Origin: Waddliaceae bacterium
GTDB lineage: Bacteria; Chlamydiota; Chlamydiia; Chlamydiales; GCA-2709385
Length of the DNA stretch: 64,000 nt
NCBI GenBank assembly: GCA_002709385.1
Contig: PAQS01000018.1
Coordinates: forward strand, 25,784-89,783
Direction: 5' to 3'
The notes under the pieces were generated by a model. The model was not told the origin of the DNA and ran no database searches. It saw only the letters and a program-made list of their open reading frames with translations. This document shows, one piece after another, positions 16,469 to 24,672 of the stretch; positions within the stretch are counted from its first letter, which is position 1, and each line of letters starts with the position of its first letter. Position numbers and translations under genes: made by a program.

Positions 16469-17305
16469 ATGAAAACTTTACTTATTGTTTTCAGAATTTT
16501 TATGCTGCAGTCCATTTCTCAAGTTTCTTCTTCGAATTCTCAAAAAAAATCAACTCATTTCAGTAAGTCAAAGATTCTTCGCAATTTTTCTCTCGCATCA
16601 TCTTCTTATAACAAAGTAGCACAAGTTCAAGAAGAAGCCGCACATAGAATGGAAATGTATTTGCCTTTTACTCATGGGAAAGTACTGGAGTTGGGCTGTG
16701 GTACAGGGATTTTAAGTCAGAAGCTTCTAAAAAAGTACAATTCAGAACAATTGCAAATTAGTGACTTAAGTATGAATATGCTCCATGAGTGTAGGAAATC
16801 TCTGAATGACGATAAACTAGAATATCTCCTTCTTGATGCAGAGAAGTTAAAAGTAGAAAATGAGTATGAGGTGATTGTTTCTAACTTTGTTGTTCAATGG
16901 TTTGAGGATTTACAAGGAAGTCTTTTACGCTTATTTAGAGCTCTTAAGTTAGGTGGCAGTTTACTTTTTTCTTGTCCCATTGACGGTTCATTTCCTCAGT
17001 GGAAAAATGCTTGCTCTCAAGCAGCTCTTCCTTTTACAGCCCATCCTTTGCCAAAAGTTCACGATATTCTCCAAGTTTTTTCAGAAATAGCCTCTACTTG
17101 CCATTATGAAATTTATGAGTTTCACACTAAACATGTAGGTCCTTTAGAGTTTTTACGCTCTTTAAAAAGTTTAGGGGCAGGAGCAACGACTTGTCATAAA
17201 ACGGGAGGAGTTTCCTTGCGTCGTCTACTTAAAGCTTGGAGACAAGACAAAAATGGGCAAGTACAAGTAACTTATAAGACGCTGTTTTTTCACGTAAAAA
17301 AATAA
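16469..17305 (+). CDS. bioC: Malonyl-ACP O-methyltransferase
   Basis: BioC methylates malonyl-ACP so that fatty acid synthesis can build pimelate. The SAM-binding motif VLELGCGTG is at residues 72-80, and the family block SNFVVQWFEDLQGSLLRLFRALKLGG is present. The typical start RNFSLASSSYNKVAQVQ begins near residue 38, so the first 30 or so residues are an atypical extension; an internal ATG at 16502 is an alternative start. It follows the esterase by 21 bases, and the pair would form the start and end of pimelate assembly. Confidence 0.88.
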   Translation: MKTLLIVFRIFMLQSISQVSSSNSQKKSTHFSKSKILRNFSLASSSYNKVAQVQEEAAHRMEMYLPFTHGKVLELGCGTGILSQKLLKKYNSEQLQISDLSMNMLHECRKSLNDDKLEYLLLDAEKLKVENEYEVIVSNFVVQWFEDLQGSLLRLFRALKLGGSLLFSCPIDGSFPQWKNACSQAALPFTAHPLPKVHDILQVFSEIASTCHYEIYEFHTKHVGPLEFLRSLKSLGAGATTCHKTGGVSLRRLLKAWRQDKNGQVQVTYKTLFFHVKK

Positions 17306-17443
17306 GCCACCTTAAGTCTTTTAGTGAGCTTCAGAAACAGGATTAATAAAAAAAAAACATTTTCAATTTGAGTAGCGTCGTATATGAAGGGTTTTACACA
17401 AATAAATTTTAGAGATGACGTGAAATAAAAGCTGCGGAGAATT

Positions 17444-18097
17444 ATGTTTGAACAACTTAGATCGAGCAGAAAAATTTTTGTAACAGGAACAGATACAGGG
17501 GTTGGGAAGACACTTGTATCAGCGATTTTAATGCGTGCTTTATCGGCTACTTATTGGAAACCTATTCAATCAGGCTTAGATGAAGAAACCGATACAGATT
17601 TTGTTCGAAGAATTACAGAGCTTCCTCGTAAGCATTTTCTTCCTGAAGGAATACGTCTACAAGCTCCTCTTTCTCCTCATGCTTCAGCAGCATTGGAAGG
17701 CCGAAGAATTTGGATGCACGAGCTTACCCCACCTAATAACTTTAACGGTGAACAGTTAATTATTGAAGGTGCTGGGGGCTTAATGGTTCCGTTAAATGAT
17801 CACGATTTACTGGTTGATTATATTGTAGAGCTGGCTGTTCCTGTTGTGTTAGTTGCGAGATCTGGACTAGGAACAATCAATCATACACTTTTAAGTTTGG
17901 AACTCTTGAGAAACAGAGAAGTTCCTATATTGGGTGTGGTAATGAATGGAAAGCCGAATCCTTCAAATCGTCAAGCGATAGAGAATTACGGACATGTAGA
18001 TGTGCTAGCAGAAATTCCTGAAATCCCTGTGATGAGCCCAGCAGTTATTGAAAAACTGGGTAGAAGATTTGATGTAAGAAGTGAGATATTAGTGTAA
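17444..18097 (+). CDS. bioD: Dethiobiotin synthetase
   Basis: BioD closes the ureido ring using CO2 and ATP. FVTGTDTGVGKT (residues 11-22) is the P-loop; KPIQSGLDEETD and EGAGGLMVPL are the other signature blocks. Length 217 is usual. It is separated from bioC by 138 bases, which may hold a separate promoter, and its stop overlaps bioA at TAATG, so bioD and bioA are translated together. Confidence 0.94.
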   Translation: MFEQLRSSRKIFVTGTDTGVGKTLVSAILMRALSATYWKPIQSGLDEETDTDFVRRITELPRKHFLPEGIRLQAPLSPHASAALEGRRIWMHELTPPNNFNGEQLIIEGAGGLMVPLNDHDLLVDYIVELAVPVVLVARSGLGTINHTLLSLELLRNREVPILGVVMNGKPNPSNRQAIENYGHVDVLAEIPEIPVMSPAVIEKLGRRFDVRSEILV

Positions 18098-19398
18098 TGA
18101 AAAACGCAGTACAAACAACAAGAAGCAACATATGGCGCCCCTTTACTACTGTTAAAGAAGCACGAGACCCACTTCCTGTAAAACGTGGATATGGCACAAC
18201 ACTTGAGCTTGAAGATGGTAGAAAAGTTCTTGATTGCATTTCAAGTTGGTGGGTAACTTTACATGGACATGGTAACCATACAATTGCAGAAGCTATCTAT
18301 GAGCAAGCAAAAGAACTTGAACAAGTAATTTTTGCTGATTTTACTCACGCTCCAGCTCGAAGACTTTCCGAAAAACTTTTATCGATGCTCCCCAGCAATT
18401 TAGGAAAGGTATTCTTTTCTGATAATGGATCAACTTCTGTTGAAGTTGCTCTGAAAACAGCTTATCAATACTGGGTCAATAAGGGAGTTAAATCGAAAAA
18501 ATCGTTCATCGCTTTTGAAGGGGCTTATCATGGCGATACTATGGGGGCGATGTCTGTAAGTGCTCCTTCAGACTTTTCTCGCGTTTTCGAAGAGCTCTTA
18601 TTTTCAGTCACACATATTCCTTATCCAGCCACGTTTTGTGGAGATGAAGAAGTAGAAAAAAAAGAGTTAAAGGTTCTTAGTCATTTTGAAGAGCTTTTAG
18701 AAAAAAAAGCAGATCAGTTTGCTGCCATCATTCTTGAGCCTTTGGTTCAAGGAGCTGGTGGGATGCGTATGTGCCGGCCTGAGTTCTTGCGCGAACTCCA
18801 AAAAGTCGCACACCGTTATCATCTATTAGTGATTTATGATGAGGTAATGACAGGCTTTGGGCGCACAGGCGATATTTTCGCTTGCAGAAAGGCACAAACA
18901 CACCCCGATTTAATCTGCCTCTCGAAAGGAATCACAGGTGGAACAATGCCACTTGCTGTTACTGTTTGCAGTGATGAAATATACAAAGCATTCGCAAGCG
19001 ATGACCCCATGAAAACATTTTGGCATGGGCACTCTTATACGGCGAATCCTGTCGGTTGTGCGGCTGCTTTGGCTTCTTTTAATTTATTACAAGAGAACCA
19101 CTTTACTTGGAGCTCGATGGAAGAAAAGCATTTAGCTTTCTTAGAACTCCTAGCTAAACATGAAAGAGTTGCTCGTCCTCGTGTATGTGGAACAATTTCT
19201 GCAATGGATATTGTCACAGAAGAAGCTGATGGATACATGAACCAAATTGGGAAAATCATGCAGCAACGCTTTATGGATAAAGGGATTTATCTACGACCAC
19301 TCGGTAATACTCTTTATCTTATGCCTCCATATTGCATCAAAGATGAAGAGCTAGAGTATGTATATGGAGTGATGGGGGAGATTTTAAGTAGCCTCTAA
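18097..19398 (+). CDS. bioA: Adenosylmethionine-8-amino-7-oxononanoate aminotransferase
   Basis: BioA transfers an amino group from S-adenosylmethionine to KAPA, forming DAPA. The sequence shows ISSWWVTLHGHGN, FFSDNGSTSVEVALK, EGAYHGDTMGAMSV, YDEVMTGFGRTG and the PLP lysine in LSKGITGG. It overlaps bioD by one base. The last step enzyme, BioB, is not in this window, so it must be elsewhere for a complete pathway. Confidence 0.95.
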   Translation: MKNAVQTTRSNIWRPFTTVKEARDPLPVKRGYGTTLELEDGRKVLDCISSWWVTLHGHGNHTIAEAIYEQAKELEQVIFADFTHAPARRLSEKLLSMLPSNLGKVFFSDNGSTSVEVALKTAYQYWVNKGVKSKKSFIAFEGAYHGDTMGAMSVSAPSDFSRVFEELLFSVTHIPYPATFCGDEEVEKKELKVLSHFEELLEKKADQFAAIILEPLVQGAGGMRMCRPEFLRELQKVAHRYHLLVIYDEVMTGFGRTGDIFACRKAQTHPDLICLSKGITGGTMPLAVTVCSDEIYKAFASDDPMKTFWHGHSYTANPVGCAAALASFNLLQENHFTWSSMEEKHLAFLELLAKHERVARPRVCGTISAMDIVTEEADGYMNQIGKIMQQRFMDKGIYLRPLGNTLYLMPPYCIKDEELEYVYGVMGEILSSL

Positions 19399-19409
19399 AA
19401 ATTATGCTG

Positions 19410-19502
19410 AAGCTCGAAGAACGGTTCTTCGGGGGGCTTAGGAGATAGACGCACAATCAGTGCTGCTCTATCTCTAGCCCATTTTAACCTTTTAATAAGG
19501 TT
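19410..19502 (+). other. Three consecutive hairpins after bioA
   Basis: CGAAGAA/TTCTTCG (19415-19431) with outer AAGC/GCTT; GAGATAGA/TCTATCTC (19442-19474) with an inner GCAC/GTGC; and AACCTT/AAGGTT (19486-19502). They lie in a 266-base gap. They could be a composite 3' end for the bio cluster or a small RNA. Confidence 0.4.
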
Positions 19503-19664
19503 CTCGCACTATTTCTATTTTCAATTTATTAAATTTTAATAAATATACAATAATAAAACAAAAACACGGTTTATTACTCTTATTGTTTATTCTAAAAGAA
19601 AAGTATTGTTATAATAGCTATATGTTTTAATTATTTGTAATCTAATAGAACTGGTGGCAATTAA

Positions 19665-21389
19665 ATGCAAGAAGAAGACTATGAACAGTTTGCGAAAGCC
19701 ATAGAGTTGGTCATTCACTGCTGTAAACAAGTCCATACAGAGCCTCGTTTAGTTTTTTTTGGTCTTGAAGATCAGGATTTTGTGAATATTCATTTACCTA
19801 CTTGGTTGCAGCATACGCACCAGGCTCATCTTGCAATTCGAAAAAGCGGTCGCTTTCTTCATAAAGAAGTTTTGCAAGAAAAGCGGGAATTATATCGCAG
19901 AGTTTATCTGGCAAAAGCTCATATTCATCATGCTATTAGTGTTTTAGAGAAAAATATTCAATCACAGAAGTTGAAAAATGCTACAGACGAGCAAGTAGAA
20001 TTTAATATGAGTGCTCTTGAGCACATGGAGATGAGTCTTGTTAGCATATTGGAGTGTTTGTCTCGTTCTTTACAGCCAAAGGGATCTCGTCCTTTCGGCA
20101 GTGAAGAAACAGAAAGTACTGAAACGACTGATTCAGAATCGGATACATCAGAAATTTTAGAAGAAGAAGAAAGAGAAGCGGTTACTTGTCCAAGTGAGAT
20201 GGCTAAACTTCCTCAGAGTGTTTTAGCTCGTGTAGAGGGGCTTGGTTCTTGGGTAGCTGATTTTATAGCGGGACAATGGGCCTACTGGCGTGGTTTGCCT
20301 TGGGATTGTGCTCGTTTATGGCGGCGCTCTCGTTGGGCAGCGTTATTTATGTTGTTATTCTTTCCTCTCACTTTATTGATTTATTTAATTGGTGGTTTTT
20401 ACGAAGTCTTGCAACGTCGTTTGATGAGACGTTTCTATGCTGTCAAAGATAAAGTGAATGAAATTTATGAAGAAGATAATGAGTTATGGGAGCCTGAGTC
20501 TCGCGCTTTAGTAGAAGACTATATTCGGATGATTTGTCTTTTAGCAGGACGTAGTTACGACTTTCAACTTCGCTCTTCTTTTAAAGGTTTACCTTGGAAA
20601 GCTGTGGAATATTATCTTCAGTTAGCTGATGAGTGTCAGAACGAAGAGAAAAGCCACTGCCAACAAGAAGCAGAAGATCTTATTGATAGCTTTGATGATT
20701 TACGCGAAGAAATTAATCAAATTTATCCGGGAACTTTCGAAGATTTTGAAGAAGAGTGCTACAACAATCATCAAACAATCACGAGTGTAATTGAGTATAG
20801 ACAAGATTTAGTGGCGGACCATTTTGGGCGGCTACAGCAAATATTGGGACAATTTGCCTCCCAAGTGAAGCTAGAGCTTGATAGTGAAGAAGAAGAAACA
20901 CGAGCTCATGAGCGTGAAACATTTGAAGAAATGCGTATGAATTTGATGTTTGACGCACTACGCCAAGGTATTGAACATAAGCTGTTTGATCCACATAACG
21001 ATTTTTCTCAGGCCCGTATAAAGCAAACTATGTTAGAGCTACATATGTTAGCTGTGATTCATGATCTTGTTGAGCCTCGTTTGATGGCAACATATTGCCG
21101 TAAGGATGTGACTCAGAAAAAATTATTAGAAGATTTAGAGATTGCTGCTCAGACAGTGGCGAATCTTAGTACTGAAGAATTGGAATTACTGAAGATACGC
21201 ACTTTAGATCCGCATATGCCAGTAAAAACAAGTATGCCTAATCGCATTGAAATAATGCGTCTCAGTGAAAGGCTAATTCCAGCCTTAGCAATTCGTTTAT
21301 TTCATCATCCAATGTTTGACTATTTTACCTTTTTGAATAGAATTCCTGGAGATCTAGTTCCTAGAGAGCGTATTGCTTTTGAGGATTAA
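19665..21389 (+). CDS. Uncharacterised membrane protein with one central span
   Basis: No recognised domain. The 574-residue protein has a helical N-terminal half, an acidic Ser/Thr/Glu linker (residues 143-175), one clear membrane segment (about 224-245, AALFMLLFFPLTLLIYLIGG) flanked by arginines, then a long charged helical C-terminal half with acidic runs. There is no cleavable signal peptide. Such a layout, two soluble helical parts around one span, is compatible with an inner-membrane or inclusion-membrane protein, but a single span is not the bilobed hairpin of Inc proteins. ATG at 19665 follows GGTGG; a TATAAT lies near 19612. The downstream rhodanese gene starts 25 bases later. Confidence 0.82.
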   Translation: MQEEDYEQFAKAIELVIHCCKQVHTEPRLVFFGLEDQDFVNIHLPTWLQHTHQAHLAIRKSGRFLHKEVLQEKRELYRRVYLAKAHIHHAISVLEKNIQSQKLKNATDEQVEFNMSALEHMEMSLVSILECLSRSLQPKGSRPFGSEETESTETTDSESDTSEILEEEEREAVTCPSEMAKLPQSVLARVEGLGSWVADFIAGQWAYWRGLPWDCARLWRRSRWAALFMLLFFPLTLLIYLIGGFYEVLQRRLMRRFYAVKDKVNEIYEEDNELWEPESRALVEDYIRMICLLAGRSYDFQLRSSFKGLPWKAVEYYLQLADECQNEEKSHCQQEAEDLIDSFDDLREEINQIYPGTFEDFEEECYNNHQTITSVIEYRQDLVADHFGRLQQILGQFASQVKLELDSEEEETRAHERETFEEMRMNLMFDALRQGIEHKLFDPHNDFSQARIKQTMLELHMLAVIHDLVEPRLMATYCRKDVTQKKLLEDLEIAAQTVANLSTEELELLKIRTLDPHMPVKTSMPNRIEIMRLSERLIPALAIRLFHHPMFDYFTFLNRIPGDLVPRERIAFED

Positions 21390-21414
21390 ATGATATTTTT
21401 TGGAATGGTAAAAC

Positions 21415-22146
21415 ATGTCGTGTACAGGACAAAATTTTGTATCTCGTTTACTCTGTAAGCTTCCCATTTTAGGGACATGGATAAAGTCGAAAAGCGAGTT
21501 ACAATCAATGTTGAAGCAAGTGAACCCCTTAAACGTAGAGAAAACAAAAGAACTCCTTAATCAAGGAGCAGCAATTCTCGATCTACGTCCTTTTCCAGAA
21601 TATGGAAAAGCGCATATTCCTCATTCTTACCAAGTAGGCGTACATCGCATTATGGGTAAGTGGGCATCTTTAGTAGTCCCAGAAGAACAAGACCTTATTT
21701 TACTTCTTCCTGATGAAAAAGATTGTAAGCTTGTTTGCGAACATCTTTTCCACTGGGGGATTCGTAAAATTCATGGTTATTTGGAAGGGGGAGTAGAAGC
21801 TTGGCGTAAAGCAGGCGAAAATTTGCTTTCTACAGAACAAGTTCCCTCTAAAGATCTATATAAACAATTAGAAACGAATAGTTCGGTACAAATTTTTGAT
21901 GTACGCTCTCAAAGAGAGTGGAATGCAGGACATATTGCCGGTGCTGTACATGTTCCTGGTGAAGAAATCCATGCTCAAATGGAGAAACTTTCACCAAATC
22001 AAGAAGCCGTTTATGTCGTTTGCGGAATCGGTTATCGCTCTAGTATTATCGGTAGTATCTTGGAAAGAGCTGGTTTTGGCAAAGTCATGAATGTATCGGA
22101 TGGTATGGATGGCTGGAAGCAAGAAGGACTACCGCTTGAATATTGA
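21415..22146 (+). CDS. Tandem rhodanese-domain protein
   Basis: Two rhodanese domains. The first (about 37-137) has ILDLRPFPEYGKAHIPHS and KIHGYLEGGVEAW, but at the catalytic loop it reads LLLPDEKDC, so the expected Cys is missing. The second (about 145-243) has IFDVRSQREWNAGHIAGA and an intact active-site Cys, C203, in VVCGIGYRSS. Layout resembles the rhodanese half of metallo-beta-lactamase/rhodanese fusions of persulfide metabolism, but no beta-lactamase domain is attached. It may transfer sulfane sulfur; the acceptor is unknown. Confidence 0.88.
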   Translation: MSCTGQNFVSRLLCKLPILGTWIKSKSELQSMLKQVNPLNVEKTKELLNQGAAILDLRPFPEYGKAHIPHSYQVGVHRIMGKWASLVVPEEQDLILLLPDEKDCKLVCEHLFHWGIRKIHGYLEGGVEAWRKAGENLLSTEQVPSKDLYKQLETNSSVQIFDVRSQREWNAGHIAGAVHVPGEEIHAQMEKLSPNQEAVYVVCGIGYRSSIIGSILERAGFGKVMNVSDGMDGWKQEGLPLEY

Positions 22147-22169
22147 TTGCTTTTTTTGAATGAATATCT

Positions 22170-22233
22170 CCAATAGCTACCTAATCTCACCCTCAGCTAA
22201 TGTACTGGAAAGTGCGAACTAGGTAGCTATTGG
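22170..22233. terminator. Bidirectional terminator or palindromic repeat
   Basis: CCAATAGCTACCTA (22170-22183) pairs perfectly over 14 bp with TAGGTAGCTATTGG (22220-22233). It lies between the converging rhodanese and glycerophosphodiesterase genes. A related half-element is at 50795-50836, so it is also a dispersed repeat. Confidence 0.7.
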
Positions 22234-22238
22234 GGATT

Positions 22239-23045
22239 CTATAGTTTTAGTGACCTTTTGATTTTTTGAGGATCATTGCTAATGATTCCTTCTACACCAA
22301 ATTCTAATAGTTCTTGTGCTGTTTCTACCTCATCTACCGTATAGACCCAAGTTCGCGCATTTTGTTTTTTTAGAAGATCAAAAAGAGAATCTTTGGCTTG
22401 TTTTTTCGAAATAGCAATGTGCTTTAAGCCCATTTGAATGTATTCATGAACAGCTTCATCTGTTTCTGTGATGCCAATGACCGCTTGTTCTGGATTCAGT
22501 TCTCTTACACGAGAAACGATTTTATGAGAAAAACTACCAATAATGACTGCTTTGTTGCTTGGCTTTTTCATCCATTTTTCAAGAACTGTCAGTACAGCCT
22601 TTGCAAGTTGAGCTTCTTGTCCTTCACTACTCTTTAACTCCAGCATTAAGCCGATTTTTCCCCAAAGAAGCTGCAGAGTTTGCTCAAGCGTGGGAATCGT
22701 TTCTCCAGAAAATTTCTCATGAAACCAAGACCCAGCATCTAATTGTTTAAGGTAGTCTAGTGAGGCATCAGCTACAGATAAATCTTTGCTCTCGTTTGTT
22801 GTACGAGACAAGGTTTCATCGTGAATAACGATGGGGATACCTTCTTTATTCAAATGAATATCCATTTCAATAAAAGGAAGATCCAGCTCCACAGCTCGTT
22901 TAAAAGCAGCAAGTGTATTTTCAGGAGCTTCAGCAGAAACCCCTCTGTGAGCAATTAAGATCGCTTTCTTCATAGAAAAATCCTGGGGTTCTGAGTAGAG
23001 AGTCATAGAAACTAAATATAGTATACTTATGAAAAAGTATTGCAC
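22239..23045 (-). CDS. Glycerophosphodiester phosphodiesterase
   Basis: A GlpQ/UgpQ-type enzyme that splits deacylated phospholipids into glycerol-3-phosphate and an alcohol. AHRGVSAEAPENTLAAFKRA, IEMDIHLNKEGIPIVIHDETLSRTT and LMLELK carry the metal and acid-base residues. Three starts are possible. GTG at 23045 has AGGAG 7 bases upstream and gives a hydrophobic N-terminus (FFISILYLVSMTLYS) that looks like a signal peptide. ATG at 23069 lacks a good site. ATG at the MKKAILIAHRG position gives a cytoplasmic form. With the leader, the enzyme would be periplasmic, like GlpQ. Confidence 0.85.
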   Translation of the reverse strand: MQYFFISILYLVSMTLYSEPQDFSMKKAILIAHRGVSAEAPENTLAAFKRAVELDLPFIEMDIHLNKEGIPIVIHDETLSRTTNESKDLSVADASLDYLKQLDAGSWFHEKFSGETIPTLEQTLQLLWGKIGLMLELKSSEGQEAQLAKAVLTVLEKWMKKPSNKAVIIGSFSHKIVSRVRELNPEQAVIGITETDEAVHEYIQMGLKHIAISKKQAKDSLFDLLKKQNARTWVYTVDEVETAQELLEFGVEGIISNDPQKIKRSLKL

Positions 23046-23185
23046 TCTGATCTCCTGCAGCGATGCCATTTACTCTCTATTTAGAGAAAGAATATAAAAC
23101 TTACAACGCAATTCGAAAAAAGATTTCTATCTTTGTGAAGCTTATTTATGATTTTTTATTTGAGAAAATTTCATAAGGTTTTGCT

Positions 23186-24544
23186 ATGCGCATTCTAAGC
23201 TTTGCTTTTTTGTATTTGCTAAATTTTTTACATTTGAGTGCTTCTGTTGAAGAGTCTTTGAATGATCAAATAAAAGAGCAGGAAGAGCTTATTGAAGAGC
23301 TCGCTACGATAAGCTCTATTTATCCTCGATACGATATGAGTGGAGATATAGAAGATCTGTACCAAGATTTATATGAAGCCTGTGGAAAGAAATTGCCAGC
23401 ATTATTTTTTTATGATGGTCTTACCTGCGCAGAAGGGCTTGATCTTTCTTCTGAAAGTAGAGATTGCGCATTGATCTTTGGGCATAGGGCAGCTTTTCAA
23501 TTGTGCCAGACATATGCTCTTGATGGACATGGAGATCTCCATTGTTTAGGAGAAGGAACGGTTTTAGACCTCATGGAAACACGTCGTGCACGTGATATTG
23601 TTTCCGGAGTTAAGTTACATTTGAATAAAGAACAGTTCATTAAAGTTTTAGAAAAAAACAAAGCTTTTGACTTAGTTCCCGTTTTGAGTGTGACCTGGAA
23701 TGAGCTTCTTGAAGGGAAAAACTTAGAGAAACAAGTTCGTATTGCTTACACTTTTCAAGCTAAAGAGAAAGACCGTTTTTCTGCTCATGAACAACTTTTG
23801 CCTGAACAAGCTTATTATGAAACAGTCAAACATAATGTGGAAAAGTTAGGAGAAGATGTTCTCTATTACTGGATGCAAAATACGTACCTAGGAGATCATA
23901 AAAGCCCTGTTTGGGCATGGGATCGTTTTGGAGTTTTACCTTTAACTGCCAAAAGCGGGCAAGATCGTTTATGGGAATCTAAGTGGGCTTCAGATTTTTG
24001 GAAGACAGGAATTCACTTAGAAACGCAAAAAAATGGCCACTATTGCGGAATTGCAAGCGCGGTGACTGTATTGAATTCGCTCCCTGTTCCCGCCGAAAAA
24101 GTTCAAGGCTTTGCAGGGTTTCATCATCATACACAAGATGCTTTCTATGATGACTGTGTTGTACCAATTGTAGGCAAAGACAATCATGGAATAGGCTTAT
24201 TGAATTTGGCTGCAGCACTAGAAATACATGGTTTGAAAGTAGAGGCGATTCCTGGTGATTCTATCGATTTGGATGAAATGAGGGAAAAGCTAAAAGCAGC
24301 TCTGAAGGATCCAAGTAAACGTGCAATCATTCATTATCATCGAGCGTTTGTTGGACAAAAAATGATTGGGCATTTTTCACCGATTGGAGCTTATCACGAA
24401 GAAAGTGATTCGTTTTTAATTTTAGATGTTACTCGTTATAAGTATCCACCAGCTTGGATACCAGCTATACATATGCTTCAGGCCGCTGCTTCGTGGGATG
24501 AGGATTCAGGAATGTCTCGTGGTTTTATTATCGTGAGGTACTAA
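23186..24544 (+). CDS. Secreted phytochelatin synthase-family cysteine transpeptidase
   Basis: The C-terminal 175 residues match phytochelatin synthase: KNGHYCGIASAVTVLNSLP, IHYHRAFVGQKMIGHFSPIGAYH and SFLILDVTRYKYPPAWIP. The catalytic triad is C287, H396 and D414. The family cleaves glutathione to gamma-Glu-Cys and, in plants and fungi, makes heavy-metal-binding phytochelatins; bacterial forms mostly hydrolyse glutathione. Residues 1-19 form a signal peptide (LSFAFLYLLNFLHLSAS), so the protein should leave the cytoplasm. Residues 20-280 are an extra domain, absent from short bacterial forms such as that of Nostoc, and of unknown role, with several Cys. ATG at 23186 follows AAGG. Possible roles are metal defence or use of host glutathione. 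Confidence 0.87.
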   Translation: MRILSFAFLYLLNFLHLSASVEESLNDQIKEQEELIEELATISSIYPRYDMSGDIEDLYQDLYEACGKKLPALFFYDGLTCAEGLDLSSESRDCALIFGHRAAFQLCQTYALDGHGDLHCLGEGTVLDLMETRRARDIVSGVKLHLNKEQFIKVLEKNKAFDLVPVLSVTWNELLEGKNLEKQVRIAYTFQAKEKDRFSAHEQLLPEQAYYETVKHNVEKLGEDVLYYWMQNTYLGDHKSPVWAWDRFGVLPLTAKSGQDRLWESKWASDFWKTGIHLETQKNGHYCGIASAVTVLNSLPVPAEKVQGFAGFHHHTQDAFYDDCVVPIVGKDNHGIGLLNLAAALEIHGLKVEAIPGDSIDLDEMREKLKAALKDPSKRAIIHYHRAFVGQKMIGHFSPIGAYHEESDSFLILDVTRYKYPPAWIPAIHMLQAAASWDEDSGMSRGFIIVRY

Positions 24545-24607
24545 AAGACTTTCTATGACCGCCATTGGGTAAGCATTGGGGGCTAAGGTTGGCAACTTCT
24601 TAGTTTT

Positions 24608-24637
24608 TTGCTGCAAATGGAGTAAATAACCTATAAT
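24608..24637 (+). promoter_or_regulatory. Sigma-70-type promoter of the aas fusion gene
   Basis: TTGCTG (24608-24613), an 18-base spacer and TATAAT (24632-24637), with the ATG 35 bases after the -10 box. Confidence 0.55.
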
Positions 24638-24672
24638 TGCCCTTAATTGATTAATAAAAATTGGAGCTGGAT

